Positions 10,701 through 17,551 of a stretch of 22,074 bases of DNA are shown one piece after another. A model generated the notes under the pieces. The model was not told where the DNA came from. It searched no databases and saw only the letters and a program-made list of their open reading frames with translations. Position numbers and translations under genes: made by a program. Origin of the DNA: CAYZJV01 sp964616275 (GTDB taxonomy: Bacteria; Spirochaetota; Spirochaetia; Sphaerochaetales; Sphaerochaetaceae); assembly GCA_964616275.1 (NCBI GenBank), contig CAZTUL010000038.1, forward strand, positions 1 to 22,074, in the 5' to 3' direction. Positions within the stretch are counted from its first letter, which is position 1, and each line of letters starts with the position of its first letter.

Positions 10701-10820
10701 TATGAAGGAAGCGTAGTATTATCTGACATGGAATGGCATTGGAGGCCGGTATTTTCCGTATTCCTTCAATGGAAAGCCATTCCAGAAATTAAGGTCGACC
10801 GTGAATTTGATATTCAGTGA
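7740..10820 (+). CDS. lptD: LptD-like outer-membrane assembly protein
   Basis: The 1026-residue protein resembles LptD/OstA, the outer-membrane barrel that inserts lipopolysaccharide or a related lipid into the outer leaflet. Residues 1-27 are a signal peptide with a hydrophobic core (FIWAIFPYLLLVHAGL). Residues 37-83 form a short helical, SAP-like segment. Residues about 97-270 are a beta-rich OstA jellyroll, ending in VPLLWFPFMYYPG, the characteristic junction with the barrel. The rest is a long Ser/Thr- and aromatic-rich beta barrel. Only two cysteines are present, C26 (in the signal region) and C986, so the disulfide pairs of E. coli LptD are missing. The start overlaps the uvrA end by 14 bases and lacks a strong ribosome site, so it probably depends on coupling. 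uvrA next to an LptD homologue is, as I recall, also seen in Treponema pallidum. The substrate is uncertain because many spirochaetes lack classical LPS. Confidence 0.85.
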   Translation: MKTRRLLHAFIWAIFPYLLLVHAGLCAQERYSDTLSSQELRLLTSEIESATQQELLNRVNFLGITIPREDADLRNLLYTYYGIVPMQKITQTTITTDVISVTIHSADSFLRSGTNESFLILEGNVGLSLTTTSDDVTTKLYANRIIVDIEHKTVTGIGSVRYRTDQESFEDNLKAYMITFDWSSGHLLLSKGVSSMTRENSEKEEVEFFVSGEQMFVSSSPWSIGFENGLITTHPDQAYFSIRAKELYLVDGGDFFVKHAVISLGRVPLLWFPFMYYPGKTFIFNPAIGISSEKGAFFSSSTELYGRYPKILKDSESSFSTLLSSNPQSTFVKDGWVYSQTPSSEISPIESWAERTQSYFSILFDAYQQHGVFLGIDTVNKFDANRYVLSGLGGFGFAGLQHSSWSSIYQIPEIRYFFEGNLAIDTSSVDLSLSIPFYSDPKVLQHYGNRLTSFSLERLFGNAQFPSTYQSDITQFTWELSSRMDIPTTWAFPFIRTLKVDNLASKITWKAIKIPDGTGYEMSSLIVPEFNATIAGTLFSWSQTGEDTAQEELQEFSVPESAFSFPEWGITSPYRGTQPAATQILHSQTSTVSLDYSLRHYIIHTDTLNTGTVNESTQYERLNGSFTLSGKIAPSLLSFSQRISPAFSKNSIEIRDTQQVTVTSTTDVSVPFIGLSYGLTTRIFNETIVDETGLAPTVKGGWGQWDADSVIRHQLSWMRVITTSFGSITPSLTAALAPLPYGFTPQIAVKSGNLSSTASLRIEEDESGKFIGKQTKLSISYSNRDIVTFSSVFTYDLQEYIVGNSWLNPLEMKQSLSTQLFDSYVHIRQESSYSWDQNYVHLISLSLAVPWASLSIEGDGPVDAIRANILDAEIKINTFTHAWWKNRIKLSMDLSSAYRHAFQQSYASKLTFGLHLGFTIEEFLTLDIALQTVNNGIHRYSDIGDVWDDLLRSFDFFGDGRNQTQFSMDSVSVSVIHHMADWDLHCKYEGSVVLSDMEWHWRPVFSVFLQWKAIPEIKVDREFDIQ

Positions 10821-10845
10821 TAACGACCTATATCCTGGGAGAATG

Positions 10846-11814
10846 ATGAGTAGCACCATCGTATTTGAACAAGTATCACAGATGCAACGTGTGTGCGGAG
10901 TTAACGATAGAAATGTTCCCTATATTGAGTTATTACTTAACGGTGAATTATTTGTTCACGGTAATAGTATTACATATAGAGACACCATGGATCGGGAGAA
11001 ACCTGGGGACGCCACTTTTACAAATCTCATGGTCCGACTGAAGAAGCTATCCTTGGAACGTGAAGATATCACTGAACCTGAAATCTATATGGAATATCAG
11101 GCTCTTCAAGACGTTGATGGCCAAATAACCCTCAATGCATATGATGAAAGAGAGATTTCCATAGCGGTTGGTGGTAAACTCGTGTATCCTAAGAGTCCAA
11201 GACAACGACAGTATATTCGACTTATGGAGGACAACCAGCTTGTCTTCAGTATCGGTCCAGCGGGAACAGGAAAAACTTTTCTTGCTATAGCTCATGCACT
11301 GAGCGAAGTACTCAGTGGAAGGAAACAGAAAATAATTCTTACCAGACCAGTTGTAGAGGCTGGTGAAAGCCTTGGATTTTTGCCCGGAGATCTTGCACAA
11401 AAAATTGGCCCCTATTTACGGCCTTTGTATGATGCCATGGAACTGCTGCTTCCCCCTGCTATTATAAAACGTCTTGAAGATACAGGAGCAATTGAAACAG
11501 CACCGCTTGCGTATATGCGTGGTAGATCCTTGCATAATGCTTGTGTAATTCTAGATGAAGCACAAAATACCACAACTGAGCAGATGAAAATGTTTTTGAC
11601 TCGGCTCAGTGAAAATTCAGTGGCAGTTGTTACCGGCGATATCACCCAGATAGACCTACCGAGGAACAGAACAAGTGGCCTTGTTCATGCAGCAGCGATA
11701 CTTCAACATGTACAAGGAGTCGGATTCGTTGAATTCTCCAGTAACGATGTTGTTCGAAGCAGAATGGTTCAAAGGATTATTGAAGCGTATGAAAAAGATG
11801 CACGCCGTACCTAA
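10846..11814 (+). CDS. phoH: PhoH family ATPase
   Basis: This is a cytoplasmic P-loop ATPase of the PhoH (PhoH1/YbeZ) family, linked to RNA metabolism and usually found next to ybeY. The 322-residue protein has Walker A GPAGTGKTF from residue 137, the family motif VVEAGESLGFLPGD, and Walker B VILDEAQNTT with D237 and E238. The frame is open from GTG 10801, which would overlap lptD. I prefer ATG 10846 (ATG 10843 is directly before it), because GGGAG at 10837-10841 is upstream at a usable distance and the protein then begins like other family members. This leaves 25 bases after lptD. The gene overlaps pgpH by 26 bases. The order phoH-pgpH-ybeY is widely conserved, especially in Firmicutes, and points to a shared role in RNA or ribosome maturation; the exact activity of PhoH is not settled. 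Confidence 0.93.
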   Translation: MSSTIVFEQVSQMQRVCGVNDRNVPYIELLLNGELFVHGNSITYRDTMDREKPGDATFTNLMVRLKKLSLEREDITEPEIYMEYQALQDVDGQITLNAYDEREISIAVGGKLVYPKSPRQRQYIRLMEDNQLVFSIGPAGTGKTFLAIAHALSEVLSGRKQKIILTRPVVEAGESLGFLPGDLAQKIGPYLRPLYDAMELLLPPAIIKRLEDTGAIETAPLAYMRGRSLHNACVILDEAQNTTTEQMKMFLTRLSENSVAVVTGDITQIDLPRNRTSGLVHAAAILQHVQGVGFVEFSSNDVVRSRMVQRIIEAYEKDARRT

Positions 11815-13981
11815 CCGATATGCTGATCATCCACTTTGGATGCGAATACTTATACCGATATTGGTAGTTTTAGTTGCAGTTGGAGCCCTCGTTATTCCTT
11901 CACTCATAGCTCAAGATGTTACTAGTGTTTCATCTGATATTCTTGCTAAATATAGTGTTGGTTCACTAGCTGAGAACGATATTAAAGCAACCGAAACCTT
12001 TCATTATGTAGATGAAGCTGAAACTGCAAAGAGGCAGCGTGCCGCAACTCAGGCAGTATTACCAAGATTTCGTGTTTCACTCATAACATCACAAGAAATT
12101 CTTAATGATCTTGACACCCTATTTACTCTACAAATTCCCGAACATATTGAACTTGATTCAAAACTCTTAGAATCACTTTCGGCACTCACCGAAGAACAAC
12201 GTAATGGTATTTACTTGATAGCTCGGTCTCTCTTAGAGGATTATGTTTCACAAGGGGTTTTCTCGAATGAAGATTTTGTATTGGTTCGAGAGAGTGGGTA
12301 TACAGAGATCCAAATCGAACGAAATCAAAATACCGGTTTGAATCAATTTGAAAAGATAATCTCACTTGAAGCGGTATTTCGTGATGTAGAGGTTGCAGAA
12401 CGAGTGCATGCGGATCTGAAAATGGTGAATTCAACCGTCAGTACAAACCACATGAACCTTATCTTTGATAGTATTCATGCGGTAATTCGACCAAATGTAC
12501 ATTTTGATCCTGTAGCGACAACATTAGCTCGAGATACAGCAGCAGCTGATGTATCTCCAGTAATTACTCGGGTTGAAAAAGGTGAGCTCATACTTAAAAA
12601 AGACTTTGTTATTACGCAACAGGATATTAAAACTTTACAAGCTTTGAGGCTTGCCTCGGTTCAATACCCTCCGTCTCAGTTATTAGGAAGAGCTCTTTTT
12701 GTAATTATCACAACAATAAGTGCTGTGTATGGCATGTTTCTTGTGTTTGAGAACTCAAAAAGACGTTATCAATATCTCTTTATTTTTCTCGTAGGGGTTC
12801 TCGTTACTGAATTGCTGTTATACCTTGCTGTTACTCTATTTTCAGGAAAAGGATATAGTTCGCTCGATCCATTTCTTCCATTGTTTATTCTACCTATTCT
12901 CTTCGCTCTCGTTACAAATCGGAAACGTGCAGGAATGATCTGTGCTCTTCTCCTTAGCTCATATGCAATTTTATTGCCTTCTTCTACAGAAATGACTGTA
13001 TTTTTCGTTGTGGCAATTTCGTTTTTTGGAATCTATTTTATAAAATACGTATCTCGAAGGGTAGATATGGTTTTTCAGTGGCTCTTTGGTATTGTTGCTA
13101 CCTCGTGTATTGTCCTATTTACTAATCTCCTTAATGGATATGGTTTTAACAATTTGCTCACTTCACTTACTGCTATCGCTGCAAATATGTCGTTTACCTA
13201 CATTATGGTGACGCTTTTACTCCCTTTGATAGAACTTATTTTTAATTTGCCCACTCCGTTCAGGCTGCGAGAACTTGCTTACAGCGATTCTCCTGCACTT
13301 GTGAGACTTTCACAAACTGCAGTAGGAACGTACAATCATTCACTTATTGTAGCTGAGATGGCCTATTCGGCGGCAAAAGAAATTCAGGCTGACCCTCTTC
13401 TTGCACGAGTTTCCGGTTTATATCACGATATTGGGAAACAGGAGCACCCAGAATATTTTATTGAGAATCAGAGTGGTGATAACAAACACGATGATTTGAA
13501 GGCAAGTCTCTCGGTGGCAATCATAAAGAGCCATGTAAAAATTGGTGTTGAAAAGGGGAGAGAAGCACGGTTGCCACAAGAGGTTCTCGATATTATCAGT
13601 CAACATCACGGTAACGATGTTATTGCAATATTTCTCAAAGAAGCACAACTCGCAGCTCAAAACGAAAAAGACCGCAGACAGGTCAAACGTCAAGATTATG
13701 CCTACAATAACCAGATACCACAATCTCCTGAAGCAGCAATAGTAATGCTTGCCGATAGTATTGAAGCGGCCAGCAGGACTATTAAAAAACCTTCTGCACA
13801 GAAATATGAAAAACTGGTAAATCAAATCGTAATGAGTAAAATGGAGCGTAAACAACTAGGTGCTTCACGCTTATCGCTCACAGATCTTGAGACCATTGAA
13901 AGAGTCTTTGTTCAGATCCTCACTGGCCGTTTCCATACAAGAATTGAATATCCCGAAGAGCAGGAAAAGGAACGCACATGA
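11789..13981 (+). CDS. pgpH: 7TM-HD cyclic-di-AMP phosphodiesterase (PgpH family)
   Basis: PgpH-family proteins are membrane-bound HD phosphodiesterases that break down cyclic di-AMP. This 730-residue product shows the usual plan: one N-terminal membrane helix (about residues 13-37), an extracytoplasmic 7TMR-HDED domain to about 290, a seven-helix membrane block from about 297 to 485, and a cytoplasmic HD domain. HD metal ligands are visible as H517 (NHSLIVAEMA), H546-D547 (LYHDIGKQEHPEYF) and QHHGND further on. I chose ATG 11789, giving MKKMHAVPNRYADHPLWM; ATG 11798 is an alternative. The open frame reaches back to 11675, but that stretch lies within phoH and would add an unrelated N-terminus. 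It overlaps phoH by 26 bases and ybeY by four (ATGA). No diadenylate cyclase is in the window. Confidence 0.92.
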   Translation: MKKMHAVPNRYADHPLWMRILIPILVVLVAVGALVIPSLIAQDVTSVSSDILAKYSVGSLAENDIKATETFHYVDEAETAKRQRAATQAVLPRFRVSLITSQEILNDLDTLFTLQIPEHIELDSKLLESLSALTEEQRNGIYLIARSLLEDYVSQGVFSNEDFVLVRESGYTEIQIERNQNTGLNQFEKIISLEAVFRDVEVAERVHADLKMVNSTVSTNHMNLIFDSIHAVIRPNVHFDPVATTLARDTAAADVSPVITRVEKGELILKKDFVITQQDIKTLQALRLASVQYPPSQLLGRALFVIITTISAVYGMFLVFENSKRRYQYLFIFLVGVLVTELLLYLAVTLFSGKGYSSLDPFLPLFILPILFALVTNRKRAGMICALLLSSYAILLPSSTEMTVFFVVAISFFGIYFIKYVSRRVDMVFQWLFGIVATSCIVLFTNLLNGYGFNNLLTSLTAIAANMSFTYIMVTLLLPLIELIFNLPTPFRLRELAYSDSPALVRLSQTAVGTYNHSLIVAEMAYSAAKEIQADPLLARVSGLYHDIGKQEHPEYFIENQSGDNKHDDLKASLSVAIIKSHVKIGVEKGREARLPQEVLDIISQHHGNDVIAIFLKEAQLAAQNEKDRRQVKRQDYAYNNQIPQSPEAAIVMLADSIEAASRTIKKPSAQKYEKLVNQIVMSKMERKQLGASRLSLTDLETIERVFVQILTGRFHTRIEYPEEQEKERT

Positions 13982-14451
13982 TTACTGTAGATATATCGTA
14001 TGAATCTTCATCCTATGAAGAGGTGGCTCCACGTGAATTTATTGAAGCAATAATTCAAAAAACATGTTCACTTCTTCATGTCGATAACTGTGAACTCTCT
14101 TGTTCATTTATCGGAGATGAAACAATGAGTGAGCTGAATCAACAGTATCGTGGAAAAGATGAACCCACCGATATTCTCTCTTTTGTACAGGAAGATGGTG
14201 ATGAATTCCCCATATTTTCTGAAAATCTCGATCAGAGCAAACCTCTTGGCGATATGCTGATTTCACTGCAGACTATGAAAAGAAATTGTAGTGAATTCAG
14301 TGTATCGGAAGGAGAAGAGTTGACTCGACTTATGATACATGGTGTATTACACTTGCTTGGATGGGATCACGCAACAAATGAGGGTGACGAACCGATGTTG
14401 CAAAAACAGGAAGAATTGGTGAAAATAGTAGCGAAGGAGTTACACTCGTGA
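13978..14451 (+). CDS. ybeY: Endoribonuclease YbeY (rRNA maturation factor)
   Basis: YbeY is a metal-dependent endoribonuclease involved in 16S rRNA 3'-end maturation and ribosome quality control. The 157-residue protein carries the diagnostic metal-binding motif HGVLHLLGWDH with H121, H125 and H131. Upstream it has the family segments LNQQYRGKDEPTDILSF and LGDMLIS. Start ATG 13978 overlaps the pgpH stop (ATGA) and is preceded by an AAGGAA-type ribosome site. The stop overlaps the GTG start of the next gene (GTGA). The region between the two conserved segments (residues about 70-85) is acidic and slightly longer than in many homologues, which is ordinary variation. Identification is secure. 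Confidence 0.95.
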   Translation: MITVDISYESSSYEEVAPREFIEAIIQKTCSLLHVDNCELSCSFIGDETMSELNQQYRGKDEPTDILSFVQEDGDEFPIFSENLDQSKPLGDMLISLQTMKRNCSEFSVSEGEELTRLMIHGVLHLLGWDHATNEGDEPMLQKQEELVKIVAKELHS

Positions 14452-15221
14452 AGTTAGGTGAACGATTAAAGAATTGGTTATCGGGAGAAGACTCCCAACC
14501 TCCTGAACCTGATACTAAAATAGTTGAAGAACGTAGAAGTATGATTGAAGGGATTGATGAGCTCGCAGAAACAACTGTGAAGGAGGTCATGGTTCCCCGA
14601 ATTGATGTTGGGTTTGTTCCCGATACGATTACATTCGCTGAATTAAAAGCTGTAATTTCTGAAGAAGGGTATTCTCGTTATCCTGTATATACTGATACTA
14701 TAGACAACGTAGTAGGAATACTCTACGTAAAAGATTTGTTAAGTCATGTTCAAGAGGGTTCGTTTGATATTCGAAAAAGTATGCGAAAACCCTATTTTGT
14801 TCCTGATACTAAACGGTTAGATGAATTGCTCAGAGAATTCAAAAAAAGGCGAGTTCACATTGCTATTGCCATAGATGAATATGGTGGCGTTTCAGGTATT
14901 GTCAGTATGGAAGACATCTTGGAGGTGATTGTCGGTGATATTCAGGATGAATTTGATGATGATGAAGACGACGATATCATAGAGATGGGTGAGGGGATAT
15001 ACCTCTGTGATGCTCGAACTGCCATAGATGAAATTAATGAGCGTCTCAATCTTCACCTGCCTGAGGATGATTTTGAAACATTAGGGGGCTTTGTCTTTGA
15101 ACAATTTGGCCGCATCCCCATGAACCAGGAAAAAGTAACCTATGAAGGGAATGACTTTGTTGTTCAGGAAATTGAAGGTCATAAAATTAACAGTGTGAAA
15201 ATTGTAATGAAACGGAGCTGA
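14448..15221 (+). CDS. CorC/TlyC-like CBS-domain protein
   Basis: A 257-residue soluble protein of the CorC/HlyC group. It has paired CBS domains at about residues 45-105 (VMVPRIDVGFVPDTITF; YSRYPVYTDTIDNVVGILYV) and 107-165 (HIAIAIDEYGGVSGIVSMED). These lead through an acidic linker (EFDDDEDDD) into a C-terminal CorC_HlyC domain at about 180-255. CBS pairs bind adenosyl ligands and often regulate Mg2+ transport. The N-terminal membrane DUF21 (CNNM) domain is absent, so on its own this protein is unlikely to be a transporter. Spirochaete relatives were named hemolysin C or TlyC, but haemolytic activity should not be assumed. The start is GTG 14448, supported by AAGGAG at 14434-14439 and a four-base overlap with ybeY. 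It is the last gene of the run; a promoter for gap follows, with no obvious terminator between. Confidence 0.9.
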   Translation: MKLGERLKNWLSGEDSQPPEPDTKIVEERRSMIEGIDELAETTVKEVMVPRIDVGFVPDTITFAELKAVISEEGYSRYPVYTDTIDNVVGILYVKDLLSHVQEGSFDIRKSMRKPYFVPDTKRLDELLREFKKRRVHIAIAIDEYGGVSGIVSMEDILEVIVGDIQDEFDDDEDDDIIEMGEGIYLCDARTAIDEINERLNLHLPEDDFETLGGFVFEQFGRIPMNQEKVTYEGNDFVVQEIEGHKINSVKIVMKRS

Positions 15222-15225
15222 TTCG

Positions 15226-15255
15226 TTGACGCAGTGCACTCATAACCGTTATATT
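15226..15255 (+). promoter_or_regulatory. Sigma-70-type promoter for the gap operon
   Basis: A -35 box TTGACG (15226-15231) and a -10 box TATATT (15250-15255) are separated by 18 bases; each matches five of six consensus positions. It lies 36 bases before the gap start, and GGAGG at 15279-15283 supplies a strong ribosome site eight bases before ATG 15292. This fits high expression of glycolytic genes. It is the best promoter I can see in the window. Confidence 0.75.
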
Positions 15256-15291
15256 AATATCGATACATACCTACATATGGAGGAATTTTAG

Positions 15292-16296
15292 ATGAAAATC
15301 GCAATCAATGGCTTTGGGCGCATAGGGCGCAACGTATTCAAAATCGCATTTGAGGACAAGGATATCGACATTGTCGCAATCAACGACCTAACAGACCCAA
15401 AAACCTTGGCTCATTTGCTCAAGTATGATTCAACATACGGCGTTTATGCTAAAGAAGTTGTCGCGAAAGAAGACGCGATTGTTGTAGATGGAAAAGAAAT
15501 TAAAATTTATGCTGTTCGCAATCCTGCAGAACTGCCTTGGAAGGAATTAGGCGTAGATATCGCTATTGAATCTACCGGTGTGTTCGCTGTTGCAGAAGGG
15601 CCTAAAGGTGGTTATAAGGATCATATCAAGGCTGGTGCGAAAAAGGTTATTCTTACAGTACCTGCTAAAGATCAGATTGATCAGACCATTGTCTGTGGTG
15701 TAAATGATGATGAGTTAGATCTCAGCAAACTTGCCTATTCCAATGCCTCCTGTACAACTAACTGTCTAGCTCCTATTGCCAAAGTCCTGAATGATAGCTT
15801 CGGTATTGAGCGTGGTCTTATGACTACTGTTCACGCATATACTAATGACCAAGTAACTTTGGATATGCCACACAAAGACCTGCGAAGAGCCCGCTCAGCT
15901 GCTTTGTCAATTATTCCGACAACCACCGGTGCTGCCCGTGCTGTAGCAAAAGTCATTCCTTCCCTCGAAGGTAAACTTAATGGTGGAGCAATGAGAGTTC
16001 CTGTACCAACAGGTTCGATTGTTGACCTTACTGTACTGTTGGAAAAGGACTGTACTGTTGAAGAGTTAAATGCTGCTATGAAAGCCGCTGCAGAAGGTCC
16101 TATGAAGGGAATTCTTGAATATACTGAAGATCCAATTGTATCTAGTGATGTAAAAGGCAATTCACACTCTTCAATCTTCGATTCAGATTTAACTATGAAG
16201 ATGGGGCCCAAATTCTTTAAAATAATGTCTTGGTATGACAATGAGATGGGTTACTCAAACCGTGTTGTTGATCTCGCCAAAAAATTAATGGCGTAA
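15292..16296 (+). CDS. gap: Glyceraldehyde-3-phosphate dehydrogenase, type I
   Basis: GAPDH oxidises glyceraldehyde 3-phosphate to 1,3-bisphosphoglycerate with NAD+, in the cytoplasm. The 334-residue protein begins with the Rossmann motif INGFGRIGRNVFKIA. It carries the active-site segment SNASCTTNCLAPIAKV with catalytic C154 and ends in SWYDNEMGYSNRVVDL. The acidic residue after IVAIND at the end of the second strand suggests NAD preference. It is the first gene of a glycolytic run: a good promoter and a GGAGG site precede it, and pgk follows after 72 bases that contain a stable hairpin. Length and motifs are normal throughout, with no sign of damage. The symbol could equally be gapA. Confidence 0.97.
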   Translation: MKIAINGFGRIGRNVFKIAFEDKDIDIVAINDLTDPKTLAHLLKYDSTYGVYAKEVVAKEDAIVVDGKEIKIYAVRNPAELPWKELGVDIAIESTGVFAVAEGPKGGYKDHIKAGAKKVILTVPAKDQIDQTIVCGVNDDELDLSKLAYSNASCTTNCLAPIAKVLNDSFGIERGLMTTVHAYTNDQVTLDMPHKDLRRARSAALSIIPTTTGAARAVAKVIPSLEGKLNGGAMRVPVPTGSIVDLTVLLEKDCTVEELNAAMKAAAEGPMKGILEYTEDPIVSSDVKGNSHSSIFDSDLTMKMGPKFFKIMSWYDNEMGYSNRVVDLAKKLMA

Positions 16297-16321
16297 TCAA
16301 TCATTGTATTGAAATCTTATT

Positions 16322-16349
16322 CTGATGCGCGCCATTCGGTGCGCATCAG
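16322..16349 (+). other. Stable intergenic hairpin without U-tract (gap-pgk)
   Basis: CTGATGCGCGCC (16322-16333) pairs with GGTGCGCATCAG (16338-16349) around the four-base loop ATTC. All 12 positions pair, one of them G-U. The bases after it (CCGTACATGAGG) are not T-rich, so it is not a normal intrinsic terminator. The pgk ribosome site GAGGAG (16358-16363) starts only eight bases further on. A role in mRNA processing, stability of the gap message, or partial attenuation is inference. Confidence 0.8.
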
Positions 16350-16368
16350 CCGTACATGAGGAGTTATT

Positions 16369-17550
16369 ATGCATTTACAAACGATACGAGATTTGGATTT
16401 AGAGAATAAACGGGTATTGATTCGAGTTGATTTCAATGTTCCCTTGAAAGACGGTAATGTCACTGACGATACCAGAATTTTGAGTGCACTCCCCACAGTG
16501 AATTACATATTGGAGCAGAAAGGTACTTCACTCGTTGTTATGAGTCACTTTGGCCGTCCTAAGGGTAAAAAAGATATGGCTTTCAGCATGGCTCCCATTG
16601 CCAAACGTTTTGAAGAAGTGCTGGGTCGACCGGTAACATTAGCTTCTGATGTTGTTGGTGAAGCTGTAACCAATGAAGTAGCATCGTTGAAACCCGGAGA
16701 GGTTCTTCTATTAGAGAATGTCCGATTTTACAAAGAAGAAGAAGAAAACGACAAAACATATGCAAAGACCTTAGCGAGCTATGGTGATGTGTATATAAAC
16801 GATGCATTTGGTACAGCTCATCGTGCTCATGCATCAACAGAGGGTGTAGCACATTACCTTCCCGCAGCTGCAGGATTCCTCATTGAGAAAGAGGTTAAAT
16901 TTTTTGCACCATTACTTGAAAACCCAGATAAACCATTTGTGGCTGTAATTGGAGGGTCTAAAGTCTCATCAAAAATCAGCGTGCTTGAATCACTTGCAAA
17001 ACATTGTGATGCACTTGTAATTGGTGGTGGTATGGCCTACACATTCTTGAAAGTTCAAGGTCATACAATAGGAAAATCTTTACTTGAGTCTGACTATCTT
17101 GAGGTTGCTCAGTCATTTTTAGAGTATGCAGAAAAACAAGGAGTAAGAGTAATTCTACCACTTGATCACATATGTGCAGCTGAATTTTCTGAACAAGCAG
17201 AAGTGGTCGCAGTAGATGGGATAGATATTCCGGAAGGTTTGATTGGTATGGACATTGGGCCAAAAACACTCAAAGTCATAGAAAAAGAGTTAAAAGCTGC
17301 AAAATCGATTGTCTGGAACGGTCCTATGGGTGTATTTGAATTTGATGCATTTGCAGATGGAACTAAAGCAGTTGCACAGATGGTTGCAGATTGTGATGGA
17401 ACCACAGTTGTCGGCGGTGGTGATTCTGTTGCTGCTGTTAACAAATTCGGTTTTGCAGATCGTATAGACCATGTATCTACTGGTGGAGGAGCATCCCTTG
17501 AATTTTTAGAGGGACGTGTATTGCCTGGTATTAAGGCATTGGAGAAATAA
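16369..17550 (+). CDS. pgk: Phosphoglycerate kinase
   Basis: PGK transfers the acyl phosphate of 1,3-bisphosphoglycerate to ADP, making ATP and 3-phosphoglycerate. The 393-residue protein has the family signature KRVLIRVDFNVPLKDG near the N-terminus and the substrate-binding HFGRPKG. Further on it has LLLENVRFYKEEEEND, the hinge region FVAVIGGSKVSSKI, and the nucleotide-binding GGGDSVAAVNKFG followed by STGGGASLEFLEG near the C-terminus. ATG 16369 follows GAGGAG at 16358-16363 with five bases between. tpiA starts one base after the stop codon. It is probably transcribed with gap, subject to whatever the intervening hairpin does. The length is normal and the gene intact. Confidence 0.97.
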   Translation: MHLQTIRDLDLENKRVLIRVDFNVPLKDGNVTDDTRILSALPTVNYILEQKGTSLVVMSHFGRPKGKKDMAFSMAPIAKRFEEVLGRPVTLASDVVGEAVTNEVASLKPGEVLLLENVRFYKEEEENDKTYAKTLASYGDVYINDAFGTAHRAHASTEGVAHYLPAAAGFLIEKEVKFFAPLLENPDKPFVAVIGGSKVSSKISVLESLAKHCDALVIGGGMAYTFLKVQGHTIGKSLLESDYLEVAQSFLEYAEKQGVRVILPLDHICAAEFSEQAEVVAVDGIDIPEGLIGMDIGPKTLKVIEKELKAAKSIVWNGPMGVFEFDAFADGTKAVAQMVADCDGTTVVGGGDSVAAVNKFGFADRIDHVSTGGGASLEFLEGRVLPGIKALEK

Positions 17551-17551
17551 T

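Noticed and set aside
13418..13855. Reverse-strand open frame of 145 codons inside pgpH
   Set aside because: It is antisense to the catalytic HD domain; the Cys/Phe-rich translation is typical of a shadow frame.
14948..14985. GAT/GAC-rich stretch in the CBS protein
   Set aside because: It encodes the acidic linker between the CBS pair and the C-terminal domain; not a DNA repeat of its own.
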